From Bradyrhizobium sp. 164 (GTDB lineage: Bacteria; Pseudomonadota; Alphaproteobacteria; Rhizobiales; Xanthobacteraceae), in the NCBI RefSeq assembly GCF_023073715.1, contig NZ_JADPKA010000019.1:1-44863 (forward strand): DNA of 44,863 nucleotides, written 5' to 3'. Under the pieces are notes generated by a model that was given only the letters and a program-made list of their open reading frames with translations, was not told the origin of the DNA and made no database searches. The position numbers were made by a program, and so were the translations under genes. How positions within the stretch are numbered: the first letter of the stretch is position 1; each line of letters opens with the position of its first letter. Positions 15,974-24,558 of the stretch are shown piece by piece.

Positions 15974-18442
15974 ATGCAGGGACTATTGAATTTCAGCGGA
16001 CGCAGAACCCTCCCGGTCATCCGGCAGACGGAGGCGACGGAATGCGGACTCGCTTGCCTCGCCATGGTAGCGTCCTATCATGGTCATCGGACTGACTTGA
16101 ACAGCCTGCGGCGCCGGCATCCAGTGTCCTTAAAAGGCGTCACTCTTCGCGACCTCATCCAAATAGCAGCTCACCTGGGACTGGCATGTCGGCCGCTGCG
16201 AATTGAGATCGGCCATCTCTGCCAATTGCGTGCGCCGGCTATTCTGCACTGGGACATGGCTCATTTCGTTGTACTGAAAGCATACAGGAAGAAGGGGATC
16301 GTGGTGCACGATCCGGCAGCCGGCGAGAAATGGTTTCCCCTCCCTGAAGCATCTAGACATCTCACCGGGATCGCACTCGAACTCTCGCCCACTGAAGAGT
16401 TCCGCCGCACAGACGAGAGAGTGAGATTGCCGTTCTCGGTATTCTGGAGCGGAATCAACGGAAACACGTGTGCTATCGCCCAAATATTGGTTCTGTCAGT
16501 GGTCATCGAGATTCTTCTCCTCGCCGCCCCTTTCTATATGCAGCTCACCGTTGACGAGGTCATCGCCAGGGGAGATGTCGATCTCATGGTCGTACTCGGG
16601 CTAGGCTTCGCGCTCCTTCTCCTCATACGGATCGCGTCGACGGCGACTCGCTCCTTCATTATTCTGGTTCTGCAGAACACGTTGAGTTTTGAAATTGGCG
16701 CGCGGCTGTTTCATCATCTGGTGCGCTTGCCACTCTCATACTTCGAAAAACGGCACATCGGCGACATCCTGTCGCGCTTCAATTCGATCGAGCCCATCCG
16801 CAACGTACTCGCGGAGGGATTGATCACGGGGTTGATCGACGGTCTCATGTCGGTGTTGATGCTGGCGTTGATGTTCACCTACAGTGTTCAGCTCGGACTT
16901 GTCGTCCTGCTAGCGTTCGCGTTGTATGCCGCGCTGCGGCTCGCTCTTTTTGGGATGTTCCGGCAACGGAGCGAAGCGACCATTCATAGTAAGGCAGACG
17001 AGAACTCCACCTTCATCGAAACCGTGCGAGCGGTGCAAAGCCTAAAGTTGCTCAACCGCGAAAACGAACGGGAGAGCCAGTGGCTGAACCGCTATGCGGC
17101 GTACATTAATGCCAACGTGCGGCTAGGTCGGGCGAGGATCAGCTTCAAAGCAATGAACGACACGATATTTGGCTTGGAGAACGTCGTCACAATCTACCTC
17201 GCCGCTCGCCTCGCACTGGACAATCTCATCACTGTTGGCATGATATTCGCGTTTGTCAGCTACAAGCTGCAGTTCGCTGAGCGGACGGCGCTGCTGATCG
17301 AAAAGCTGGTGGATGTCCGCATTCTCGGACTGCACCTGGAGCGGCTCGCCGACATTGCGCTCACCCCGCTCGAGCGGGGGCACGACCGAGACCTGTCGTA
17401 TATCCGACCGATTCGCGGCGAGATCGAACTGCGCAACGTGTGCTTCCGGTATGCAGAAGGAGAGTCTCTGATTCTTAACAACGTCAATCTGTACGTTGCT
17501 CCCGGACAATTCGTGACAATCATGGGGCCATCGGGCTGCGGCAAGTCAACTCTTGTCAAGATTATGCTTGGACTGCTCGAGCCCACGAGCGGAGAGGTTC
17601 TGGTCGACGGCCTTCCGCTGGGCCAGATCGGACCGCGCGCTTATCGCGAGCAAATCGGCGCGGTGATGCAGGAGGATCAATTGCTGTCGGGGTCCATTGC
17701 CGACAATATCTGCTTTTTTGATACAACATTCGATCTGCAAGTCATGATCGATTGCGCGCGGATTGCCGGCATTCACGAGGACATCATGGCCATGCCGATG
17801 AGCTACAACAGCCTCATCGGCGACATGGGAAGCTCGTTATCCAGCGGACAGAAACAGCGAGTACTGCTTGCGCGCGCGCTCTATCGCCGACCAAAGATCC
17901 TGTTTCTGGACGAGGGCACGGCACATCTCGACACCGAGAAGGAGAAAGAAATCAATGCGAATCTCCGGCATCTAAACATGACACGCGTGAGTGTAGCGCA
18001 CCGGCCCGAAATCACCCACGGAGCGGATCTTATCGTCCATCTCGCCTCGGCGAGTGGGCCGTCCCAGGTCGGAATTCCAAGCCGCAGCCCAGCTGCGGCG
18101 CCTACGGGCAATGCCGGCTCCGCTGGGCTTGCCGTAGAGGATGCAAGGTCGGGCGATGCTGCATCGGTCGTGGACGGCCACGATGGCCGCTCCGATCACG
18201 GCCGCACGAGCGATTACTCCAATCATGCCGGAAAGGACGACTCGTCGAATGATGGCAAGGGCGACCAGTCCACGCACGATGGCGACTTCAAGAGCGCCGA
18301 GAACGACGAGTCCCAGCCGCAGCACAACGAGGACCTGCCAAAGAAGGACAATTGCCCCAAGCCGTCCGATGACCGCGGGAACGGCGGCACCCATCGCAGC
18401 CCGGGTGAAGCGCTAGCAAAGATCGACTTTTCGCGATGGTAA
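15974..18442 (+). CDS. C39-peptidase ABC exporter with acidic C-terminal tail
   Basis: 822 residues, longer than the usual 700 or so. The C39 peptidase domain (about 12-145) has the catalytic Cys24 in TECGLACL with the oxyanion Gln18 in RQTE, His97 in WDMAHFVVL and Asp113 in HDPA, so it should be active. The membrane domain (about 165-450) is followed by a nucleotide-binding domain with Walker A GPSGCGKST (518-526), signature LSSGQ (622-626), Walker B ILFLDE (642-647) and switch His676 in VAHRPE. After about residue 695 comes a Ser/Asp/Lys-rich extension ending THRSPGEALAKIDFSRW. This extension resembles the acidic protein at 12260-12802. The likely role is cutting the leader of the peptide encoded at 14393 and exporting the product. 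The role of the tail is unknown. Confidence 0.93.
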   Translation: MQGLLNFSGRRTLPVIRQTEATECGLACLAMVASYHGHRTDLNSLRRRHPVSLKGVTLRDLIQIAAHLGLACRPLRIEIGHLCQLRAPAILHWDMAHFVVLKAYRKKGIVVHDPAAGEKWFPLPEASRHLTGIALELSPTEEFRRTDERVRLPFSVFWSGINGNTCAIAQILVLSVVIEILLLAAPFYMQLTVDEVIARGDVDLMVVLGLGFALLLLIRIASTATRSFIILVLQNTLSFEIGARLFHHLVRLPLSYFEKRHIGDILSRFNSIEPIRNVLAEGLITGLIDGLMSVLMLALMFTYSVQLGLVVLLAFALYAALRLALFGMFRQRSEATIHSKADENSTFIETVRAVQSLKLLNRENERESQWLNRYAAYINANVRLGRARISFKAMNDTIFGLENVVTIYLAARLALDNLITVGMIFAFVSYKLQFAERTALLIEKLVDVRILGLHLERLADIALTPLERGHDRDLSYIRPIRGEIELRNVCFRYAEGESLILNNVNLYVAPGQFVTIMGPSGCGKSTLVKIMLGLLEPTSGEVLVDGLPLGQIGPRAYREQIGAVMQEDQLLSGSIADNICFFDTTFDLQVMIDCARIAGIHEDIMAMPMSYNSLIGDMGSSLSSGQKQRVLLARALYRRPKILFLDEGTAHLDTEKEKEINANLRHLNMTRVSVAHRPEITHGADLIVHLASASGPSQVGIPSRSPAAAPTGNAGSAGLAVEDARSGDAASVVDGHDGRSDHGRTSDYSNHAGKDDSSNDGKGDQSTHDGDFKSAENDESQPQHNEDLPKKDNCPKPSDDRGNGGTHRSPGEALAKIDFSRW

Positions 18443-18863
18443 TCTCGGCTCGCGTGATCCCCGACAATTAGGGTGACATGCAGGGACGCTCCATGTCGGT
18501 TTCCTCGACAATGCGCTCGAGGTGCGATCGATCATCAGCACAATCGGATTATGATTGGGTACGATATCGACATCATCCGGCAACGGCTATTGCAATGCTT
18601 TGGCCTCATCCCATGGCGCGCGCATCGGACATCGCGTCGCTCGTCAAGATTACCGGCTTGCCTTGGGGTGGATCGGTCCGACCACCGCATTTGGCGTTGT
18701 CGTTAGGAAGCCGTAGTCCGAAGGCGGCCCCGGCGTGGTCAGCCTCCTGCATCGAACCAACTTTGAAAGGGATAGACATTAAGCGTGAACTTCCGAACCC
18801 AACTTTCCGTGGTTTCCATTTGCATCAATGGAGTAACCTGGTTTCGACTTTGGGGGCGTGGGG
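18443..18863. other. Intergenic, no clear gene
   Basis: About 420 nt downstream of the exporter operon. Just after the ABC stop, reading on in another frame gives a short Gly/Asp-containing continuation, consistent with the tail having once been longer. No credible start or family match elsewhere, and no T-run hairpin. Confidence 0.5.
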
Positions 18864-19109
18864 ATGGCGCACTACCGAGCTTACCTTTTGGATCAGCACC
18901 ACCACGTTATAAGCGTGGCCAAGTTGCAGTGTGCCGACGAGCAGGAAGCACGAGAACGTGCCCAGCAGCTAGTTGATGTCAACGACATCGAGCTATGGCA
19001 ACTCGATCACTGTGTTGCGGTATTTCAAGCCGCCATAACCCGAACCTCGCAGGCGGCGGTACAGGGAAGCGTTCAGCGGGCGCAGCCCCCTACAATGAAA
19101 CCTAAGTGA
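18864..19109 (+). CDS. Small conserved hypothetical protein (rhizobial type)
   Basis: 81 residues from the ATG at 18864; a GTG two codons upstream is also in frame, and gggggcg precedes both. The N-terminal 55 residues (MAHYRAYLLDQHHHVISVAK, then CADEQEARERAQQLVDVNDIELWQLD) look like a small family common in rhizobia, with a Y-x-Y beta start and a DVELW-x-LD ending. The remaining Gln/Thr-rich part looks like read-through extension. The function of the family is unknown to me. It does not appear co-transcribed with the exporter operon, which ends 420 nt upstream. Confidence 0.7.
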   Translation: MAHYRAYLLDQHHHVISVAKLQCADEQEARERAQQLVDVNDIELWQLDHCVAVFQAAITRTSQAAVQGSVQRAQPPTMKPK

Positions 19110-19213
19110 AGGCTGCGACTTTAAGAGGCGTGCGACCCGGTTGAGCGCGAGGATGGAGGCTTGGCTGGCTGTGACGCTGTAGAGATTGCAGGTGGAGATC
19201 ACCGGCCGCCGAC

Positions 19214-19579
19214 CTACTCGACCTCGATCATTCGCTCCTTGGCGGCCCGCAGGCTGCGGAGATAGTAGCCTTGTGCCCGAACGGCTGACTTGATTTCGTC
19301 GCTGACCTTAAGAACTCTTTTTCTGCTCTTGCGCCACTTATGTGCAGAGTAAAGCACGGGTACGCCAGAGCCCGTACTTAGAACGAGCAAGTCGCGCTTG
19401 TCATTGCGATAGACATCAAACACCTTTCGACCCCGCTGCTCATCTTGAACTAAGAATGAAATATGTTTGGTCGTCTCAATGGACGAGCTTAGTATCTCGA
19501 ACGGCTGTGCGGGTTGTAAATCTGCAACGCCCGCGACTTTTGCGTCATGGCGTTCCGGATTTGGAACGAACTGATGCAA
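19214..19579 (-). CDS. Hypothetical protein
   Basis: 121 residues, not recognised. The sequence has ordinary protein composition, with segments such as [20 protein letters not shown] and [16 protein letters not shown] suggesting a small alpha/beta fold, and a basic Arg/Lys-rich C-terminus ending ERMIEVE. There is no signal peptide, membrane helix or clear ribosome binding site. It is isolated between the small rhizobial protein and a decayed region, so it may itself be a remnant. Confidence 0.42.
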   Translation of the reverse strand: MHQFVPNPERHDAKVAGVADLQPAQPFEILSSSIETTKHISFLVQDEQRGRKVFDVYRNDKRDLLVLSTGSGVPVLYSAHKWRKSRKRVLKVSDEIKSAVRAQGYYLRSLRAAKERMIEVE

Positions 19580-19759
19580 GCTCGGATATCGCCAAATTGG
19601 GCGCGCTAGGCAGTTAATTCAGCGATGCCGTGAACGGCACGAGACAGGAGGATCGCTTGTACCCGTCCCGTGCGGATCGGACATGCCAGGAGCTCGAACA
19701 GCAACGATCAGCCGGATGTGATTCTAAGGAAGGTAGAACGAAATACTCACGGAGCCAAT

Positions 19760-19915
19760 TCAGGAGACTGACGAATTCTGGAAAATGGCGTGCCCGACCG
19801 CCATCAGTTTCAAGACTCCGATCCGAAAGACCTGCTTCTGCTGTTGCACGCCAGCCATCAGCGGGCATGCCAATGCCGCTCCGCTCACCAACGTCTTGAA
19901 ATCGCGCCGTCTCAT
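19760..19915 (-). pseudogene. N-terminal remnant of an ABC substrate-binding protein
   Basis: Starts MRRRDFKTLVSGAALACPLM, a Tat-type signal peptide (RRRDF then a hydrophobic stretch), followed by AGVQQQKQVFRIGVLKLM. This is the typical beginning of the small-molecule ABC transporter substrate-binding proteins that are abundant in Bradyrhizobium and Rhodopseudomonas. It stops after about 51 residues, whereas the family runs to over 300. The following 150 nt show no continuation I can follow. The start is the ATG at 19915. Confidence 0.55.
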
Positions 19916-20064
19916 ACCCGTCCCCCGAATGGGTACGGAAGATACACATTGCTCCGATTCAATTGAGCAAGCCGGCCCGCCAACCGCGGAGGTCGGGATG
20001 GGTCTTGGCCGTGTAAAAACACCCTTCCCAATGAAGTCGATGGGAAGCGAGGACCGGTTCGGTC

Positions 20065-21440
20065 TCAGGCCGCGATTGCAGCCATCAGCGGCTTGGTCCC
20101 GACGATGTTCATGACCCGTGTTAGATTATAGGCAAGGACCGAGAGAGCCATCTCGGCGGCTACTTTTGGAAGCGTTTTGGTGAGGAAGTGTGTCGCTCCC
20201 ATGCGGGCCTTCATCGTGCCGAACGGATGCTCGACCGTCTCGCGACGCTGGCGCATGGCTTGTGGGTTTGCATCAAGGCGCTGCTGCACGGCTTCGAGCA
20301 GATACTCATGCTCCCATCGCGGGATACGCCGCTCTGGGCCTGTCGTGCACTGCGATTTGAGCGAACAATCTTGACAGGTAGCCGCTTGCCGTCCTCTTCG
20401 CTCGTAAAGCGATATGGCAGTTGTTCCCCGGCCGGACAGCGATAGGCGTCCTCTTCTGGCAAATAGACAAAGTCCTGCCTGCCGAAGCGACCATGTGACT
20501 TGGCACCCGACGTCTGCGGCTTTGGCAGAGTCACCGTGACGCCGGCCTCGTGGCACGCGAGGATCTCCAGGCTGCTGAAGTAGCCGCAATCGGCAACGGC
20601 CTCGAGCGTCTCGGTCTTGAGAATAACCTTGGCCTGCTTAGCCATATTGGCCAGTTGGTCCCGATCCGAGCCGCTGTTCGTGACCTCATGCGTCGCAATC
20701 AGATGATGCTCGGTATCCACGGCGACCTGCACGTTGTAGCCGACGACGCCGGAACCACGCCCGCTCGTCGCCATCGAACGGCTGTCGGGATCGGTCAGTG
20801 AGATTTGGTGGTCAGACGAAGCAAGCATCTGCTTCTCGTAAACGGCAAGCTTGCCCATTTTCTCCTTCGGCTTCGTCAGTTTCTCGGTAAGCCTCGTTAC
20901 CTTCGCGGCTAGTGCCTCCGTCGGCTCCTGCCGGTCGGCCGTGTCAAGTTGGCTCAGATAGCGCGCGACGCTCTCCTCCAGCTGGGCCCGCCGCCGCTCC
21001 ACCTTCGCCCGCGTGAAGTTCTTGTCGCGATTGTTCACGGCCTTAAACTTGCTGCCATCGATGGCAACGCCCGCCGTCGCCAGCAAGCCCATCTCGCGGC
21101 AGAGTTCGACGAAGCGCGCACATACCTTGCGCAGCGCCAGGCCATTGTCTTTGCGGAAGTCCGCGATCGTCTTGTGATCAGGTGCGAGCCGACCCAGCAA
21201 CCACATGACCTCGACATTGCGCCCGGCCTCTCGTTCGAGCCGCCGGCTCGACTGAACCCGGTTCCGATAGCCGTAAATGTAAAGCTTGAGGAGAACCGAG
21301 GGGTGGTACGATGGCCGACCAGTCGCCGCCGGCTCCACCAGCTCATCTCAGCCAAATCGAGCGCATCGACAAACGCGTCGATCACGCGAACAGGGTTGCT
21401 ATCGTCAATGAAATCATCGAGGCATTCGGGCAACAACGTC
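20065..21440 (-). pseudogene. IS1182-family transposase, frameshifted
   Basis: DDE transposase of the IS1182 group. Pieces in order: [20 protein letters not shown] (frame A, near 21436-21340); [20 protein letters not shown] through [38 protein letters not shown] and YNVQVAVDTEHHLIATHEV (frame B); then CQDCSLKSQCTTGPERRIPR and RETVEHPFGTMKARMGATHF, ending MAAIAA at 20065 (frame C). Switches fall near 21335 and near 20370. The N-terminal 15-20 residues and the upstream terminal repeat appear to be missing, because sequence of an IS110-type gene in the opposite orientation begins at once. The element is therefore truncated as well as frameshifted and should be inactive. Confidence 0.88.
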
Positions 21441-21653
21441 GACTGTCTCTACGAAGCAGCCAACGTACTTCTCACTCGCGTAGCAAAATGGTCAGCGCTC
21501 AAAGCCTGGGGCATTCGGCTCGCGAAACGAAGCGGGCTGCGGAAGGCCAAGGTTGCAGTTGCCCGAAAACTTGCTGTCATTCTCCACCGGATGTGGGTTG
21601 ATGGCACCGACTTCAAATGGTCATCAAAGGAGACTGCCGGCCAAACAGCATAA
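21441..21653 (+). pseudogene. IS110-family transposase, C-terminal remnant
   Basis: In-frame C-terminus of an IS110-type (DEDD/Ser) transposase: [20 protein letters not shown], then [30 protein letters not shown] and a short tail to the stop at 21653. The preceding part of the gene is gone, replaced at about 21440 by the truncated IS1182 element in the opposite orientation. This suggests insertion of IS1182 into an IS110 copy followed by loss of the outer ends. Confidence 0.82.
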
Positions 21654-22117
21654 GACTATCGAAATCCCGCCGACCTACGGCGGGAGCTGATGTCCCTGCC
21701 GGGACGCTGGCGTTGGTGCGATCGCCCCTGGCTTTGCGATGCTCAAAAAAGCAAGCGCGCTTCACACATTGATCCGCCAACGTCATCCTACGCCATCATG
21801 CGGAGGGCATGCCCCTACCGCGGAGAGAACCATGGACCCGGCAAGGATGTGAGGAGAGTCTTGACCGCAGGCCCGGAATTAGAGAACAGCCAGGGTCATT
21901 CGCGTAGGTTTGACCGGATTACGGCGACTTCCGGTCTACCCCTGGCGGTGAACGGACATTCTCCGGACAGTCGGGCAAGTCTCAAAGGGGCCACTTGCCG
22001 CCTGGAGAACCGGGCGACGTCGCCTGTGGTCAAACTCAAAAGTCTGAGTGCGCAACTGGGAAGTCCGCTTTGCCCTCAACTACGGGCATCGGTCAGCTAG
22101 ACCTATCAGGTCCGATC
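21654..22117. other. IS110 downstream flank, no gene
   Basis: About 460 nt. A perfect hairpin cccgccg-accta-cggcggg lies at 21666-21684, 12 nt after the transposase stop, without a T-run. The rest has no credible gene. Part of it may be the end of the IS110 element, whose non-coding RNA region lies beside the transposase in this family, but I cannot define it. Confidence 0.45.
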
Positions 22118-23317
22118 TCACGGCTCGAAAACCAATCGCGTTCCCGTGTACGCGCGTAAGAGCTTTGTCGGCATCGCAGCACGCGCGGCTTCGTAAAATG
22201 GCTCCCCGGTACAATGCAGCGGAATCACGTAAGTCGGATCGATTTCCTGGAGTGCCTTGACCGTATCTCGAATGTAGTCCTCTTGATAGGGCGCCAGATG
22301 AAAGCCGCCGATCACCGCATGAATCTTTGCCACGCCCGAGGCGGCTTGAGCTTCCTTGATCGCGTTGACTACGCCGCGATGGCTGCATGAAGTTAGGACG
22401 ACAAGCCCCCGTCCTTTTAGATTGAACGCCGTCGCGATCTCGTGCTGAAACTGATCCGGTACGACGGGCGCAGTACGTTCCGCCTCGCTGAGGCGCTCGG
22501 GATAACAGCCGATGCCGCGGTCGAAACCAATGGTCATTGCGCTCGGTGACAGCACCTTCTCGAAGGTCTTCTGACTGATCTGCCCCGTGGCCACGGCGTG
22601 ATCCGCAACCAGGGCAGGTCTGGCTGCGACGGTTACGGCGAGGTCCGCCTCCTCGAGTGCTTTGCGGTCGATGACGCCAAAGCTGCCCCGCACCGGGGGT
22701 GCAGTCCACTCGCGCGCGCAGAAACATCCTTCGCCGCCGACAAACAACGGAAGTTTGGGCTTTAGCTTGCCGCTATGCGCCTGCAAGAAACCGACGAGAC
22801 CGCCAAAGTGGTCCTGGTGCCCGTGGCTGAGCACAAGTGCGTCGATGGCCGCCGGGTCAATACCAAGCAAGCTCGTGTTGTTGAGAAGGGCTTCCGGCGT
22901 GAAACCGAAATCAACTAGGACGTTGCGCGTCTCGTTGCCGCGTCGCGACTCGACATGCGTCGCAAGGCCGAATTCGCTGACCAACGTTCTGCGGGGCGGT
23001 TTGTCGCTGAGACCCCAGCCAAAGTGCTGGACGTCAAGGTTGGGTAGCTTCCTGCTCGGTGCGACAGCGAACTGATAGCTGTCGATCACTATCCGAACAG
23101 CTATGCGGTCGAGTTCAGGCAATGGTCCGGCGACGGCCTCGGCCCGGACCGACTTCGAGCCAGCGAGGAGCGTAGCAAGTATCACGCTTAAGACACTGGC
23201 GCCTCCGCTGCAGACAAATTCTCGCCGTCCAATCTCGTCGCAGAAAAACTGCCGTCGAGGCCCCTGGGGGCCTGCTTCTGACAGCACGATTGAGGTCGAG
23301 GTATAATCGATAGCCAT
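22118..23317 (-). CDS. Exported metallo-beta-lactamase-fold hydrolase
   Basis: 399 residues. The start ATG at 23317 has gggaggt at good spacing. A Tat-type signal is likely: GRREFVC (30-36) followed by the hydrophobic SVLSVILATLLAG and SVRAEA. The catalytic domain has the metal-binding motif LSHGHQDHFGG (HxHxDH at 165-170), a later His in SCSHRG, an IGGFHLAP motif and a C-terminal PLHCTGEPFY His. These place it in the MBL subgroup resembling the methanopterin-pathway RFAP-synthase-like hydrolases. The substrate is unknown. It stands alone between IS remnants and a small membrane protein gene, with no obvious operon partners. Confidence 0.85.
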   Translation of the reverse strand: MAIDYTSTSIVLSEAGPQGPRRQFFCDEIGRREFVCSGGASVLSVILATLLAGSKSVRAEAVAGPLPELDRIAVRIVIDSYQFAVAPSRKLPNLDVQHFGWGLSDKPPRRTLVSEFGLATHVESRRGNETRNVLVDFGFTPEALLNNTSLLGIDPAAIDALVLSHGHQDHFGGLVGFLQAHSGKLKPKLPLFVGGEGCFCAREWTAPPVRGSFGVIDRKALEEADLAVTVAARPALVADHAVATGQISQKTFEKVLSPSAMTIGFDRGIGCYPERLSEAERTAPVVPDQFQHEIATAFNLKGRGLVVLTSCSHRGVVNAIKEAQAASGVAKIHAVIGGFHLAPYQEDYIRDTVKALQEIDPTYVIPLHCTGEPFYEAARAAMPTKLLRAYTGTRLVFEP

Positions 23318-23573
23318 TTGCTACCTCCCGTTCTGCCAACATCGAGGCCATAAACAGAAGGCGCGGGACCGCAGGAGCGTTTCGTTCCGAAGGTCGGGCG
23401 TCTCACGTCAAATATGATCATCTCAACTTACGCTAGGTCAAGAGAACTACCGGCCTGAGCTGCGACTTCGCGATATAGCAAAGTTACTGTCCTTCCCAAC
23501 GGGTGGCTTCGAGGGGCGGCGCCCATGTCCGGTCAGGGTCAACCGCGTCGGTCGAGGGCTAAGGACCCTAATA

Positions 23574-23723
23574 ATGGACGCAGAGGCAAGAACGCTAGTT
23601 GGCGCGGCCCGCTCAAATACGGTCAGCCAAGAGTTCAAGACCGTCGCGATCTTCTGCGGCCTGGGGCTGCTGCTCTCACTCGTCGCTGTCATCAGCTTCG
23701 ACTTGAATTTCGGAGCTTTCTGA
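23574..23723 (+). CDS. Small single-helix membrane protein
   Basis: 49 residues with aagga 8 nt upstream of the ATG at 23574. The N-terminal half is hydrophilic (MDAEARTLVGAARSNTVSQE). The C-terminal half is a transmembrane helix containing VAIFCGLGLLLSLVAVIS, ending FDLNFGAF. Function unknown. It is convergent with 23733-24113, with only 9 nt between the two stops. Confidence 0.6.
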   Translation: MDAEARTLVGAARSNTVSQEFKTVAIFCGLGLLLSLVAVISFDLNFGAF

Positions 23724-23732
23724 CGGCCGCCG

Positions 23733-24113
23733 CTACGCGGAGTGGGAAGCGTCCGCCCGCGCCCGTTCACGCACCTTGCGCCGACGCTCGCGGCGTTCAC
23801 GACGCCGGCTCGCCCGCTCGGGCGGTTGCGACAGCGGCGCGTCTAGCGTCGGTACCGTCTCTATCGCCTGGTCGGCGGCCGGCGGGGCCCCCATGAATTC
23901 CAGCACCGTCCGCCCCTTGACGGTGATCCTCCAGCCGCCACTTTCGCGGGCGACGAGACCTTGCGAAAGGATGTCGAGGTCCGGCACGCGCGCGCCCAGC
24001 CGCTTGGTGCGGTCGGCCCAGTCTCGACCACTGGCCGCCAGGATCGCCATGTCGCGCTTGAGGTCGGCCATCACGGCAAATCCATCCGGGTAGCTCACCA
24101 GGATCTTCAGCAC
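23733..24113 (-). CDS. Conserved hypothetical protein (rhizobial), winged-helix-like
   Basis: 126 residues. The first 75 (MLKILVSYPDGFAVMADLKR, DWADRTKRLGARVPDLDILS, GGWRITVKGRTVLEFM) match a small protein type that recurs in Bradyrhizobium genomes. Its helix-helix-wing pattern ending in W-R-I-T-x-K-G-R suggests a winged-helix fold. The C-terminal 40 residues are a basic tail rich in Arg and Glu (ERASRRRERRERRRKVRER). DNA or RNA binding is possible from that tail but is inference. Confidence 0.72.
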   Translation of the reverse strand: MLKILVSYPDGFAVMADLKRDMAILAASGRDWADRTKRLGARVPDLDILSQGLVARESGGWRITVKGRTVLEFMGAPPAADQAIETVPTLDAPLSQPPERASRRRERRERRRKVRERARADASHSA

Positions 24114-24169
24114 CGTGACTGAAAATTCACCCCCGCCCCCCTCGTCCGCACGTCACATGGTCCGCGCTT

Positions 24170-24420
24170 GCGCGAGAGCTTAGCGCCTGACCTCCTCGAG
24201 ACCTTCGAGCGATACGCTCCGCGGGTCGCGGCTTCCAGAATCTTCGCAGGCGACGTGAGCGCGCGCCCCGATCTCGCGGTGCGAAACGCTCTCGCAGACT
24301 TCCTCGAGGACCGCGCGCAAAAGCGCGGTAGTGGCTGTATCGAACATGAGATGCCCCAAGCGGAAAAGCCCGAGCGCAGCTTTTTCAATTTGGGCTTTCA
24401 GGAATACATTGCGAGAGGTC
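24170..24420 (-). pseudogene. Hypothetical protein, probably frameshifted
   Basis: A protein-like stretch reads LTSRNVFLKAQIEKAALGLF, then FDTATTALLRAVLEEVCESVS and GARAHVA. Near 24250 the natural continuation SKILEAATRG is in another frame (tgcg for tcg, one extra base). I believe this resembles a small rhizobial hypothetical, but from memory only. No start codon fits in frame: an ATG near 24424 is one base out, suggesting a second indel. Confidence 0.4.
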
Positions 24421-24558
24421 AGCCCATCTGACTTGTTTCCAGTGCTAGGGTGCGCCCGGCGACGGGCAGCGCGGTGCCTTGAGAGAGGTCGTCGAATGAT
24501 GGACTTGGGGCCTAAGATCAGGCAAGTCCCTGAGGCACTTCCAGTATGAGGAGTTCCC

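Noticed and set aside
18478..18912. 144-residue frame downstream of the C39 exporter
   Set aside because: Overlaps the better-supported small protein at 18864 and has no family resemblance.
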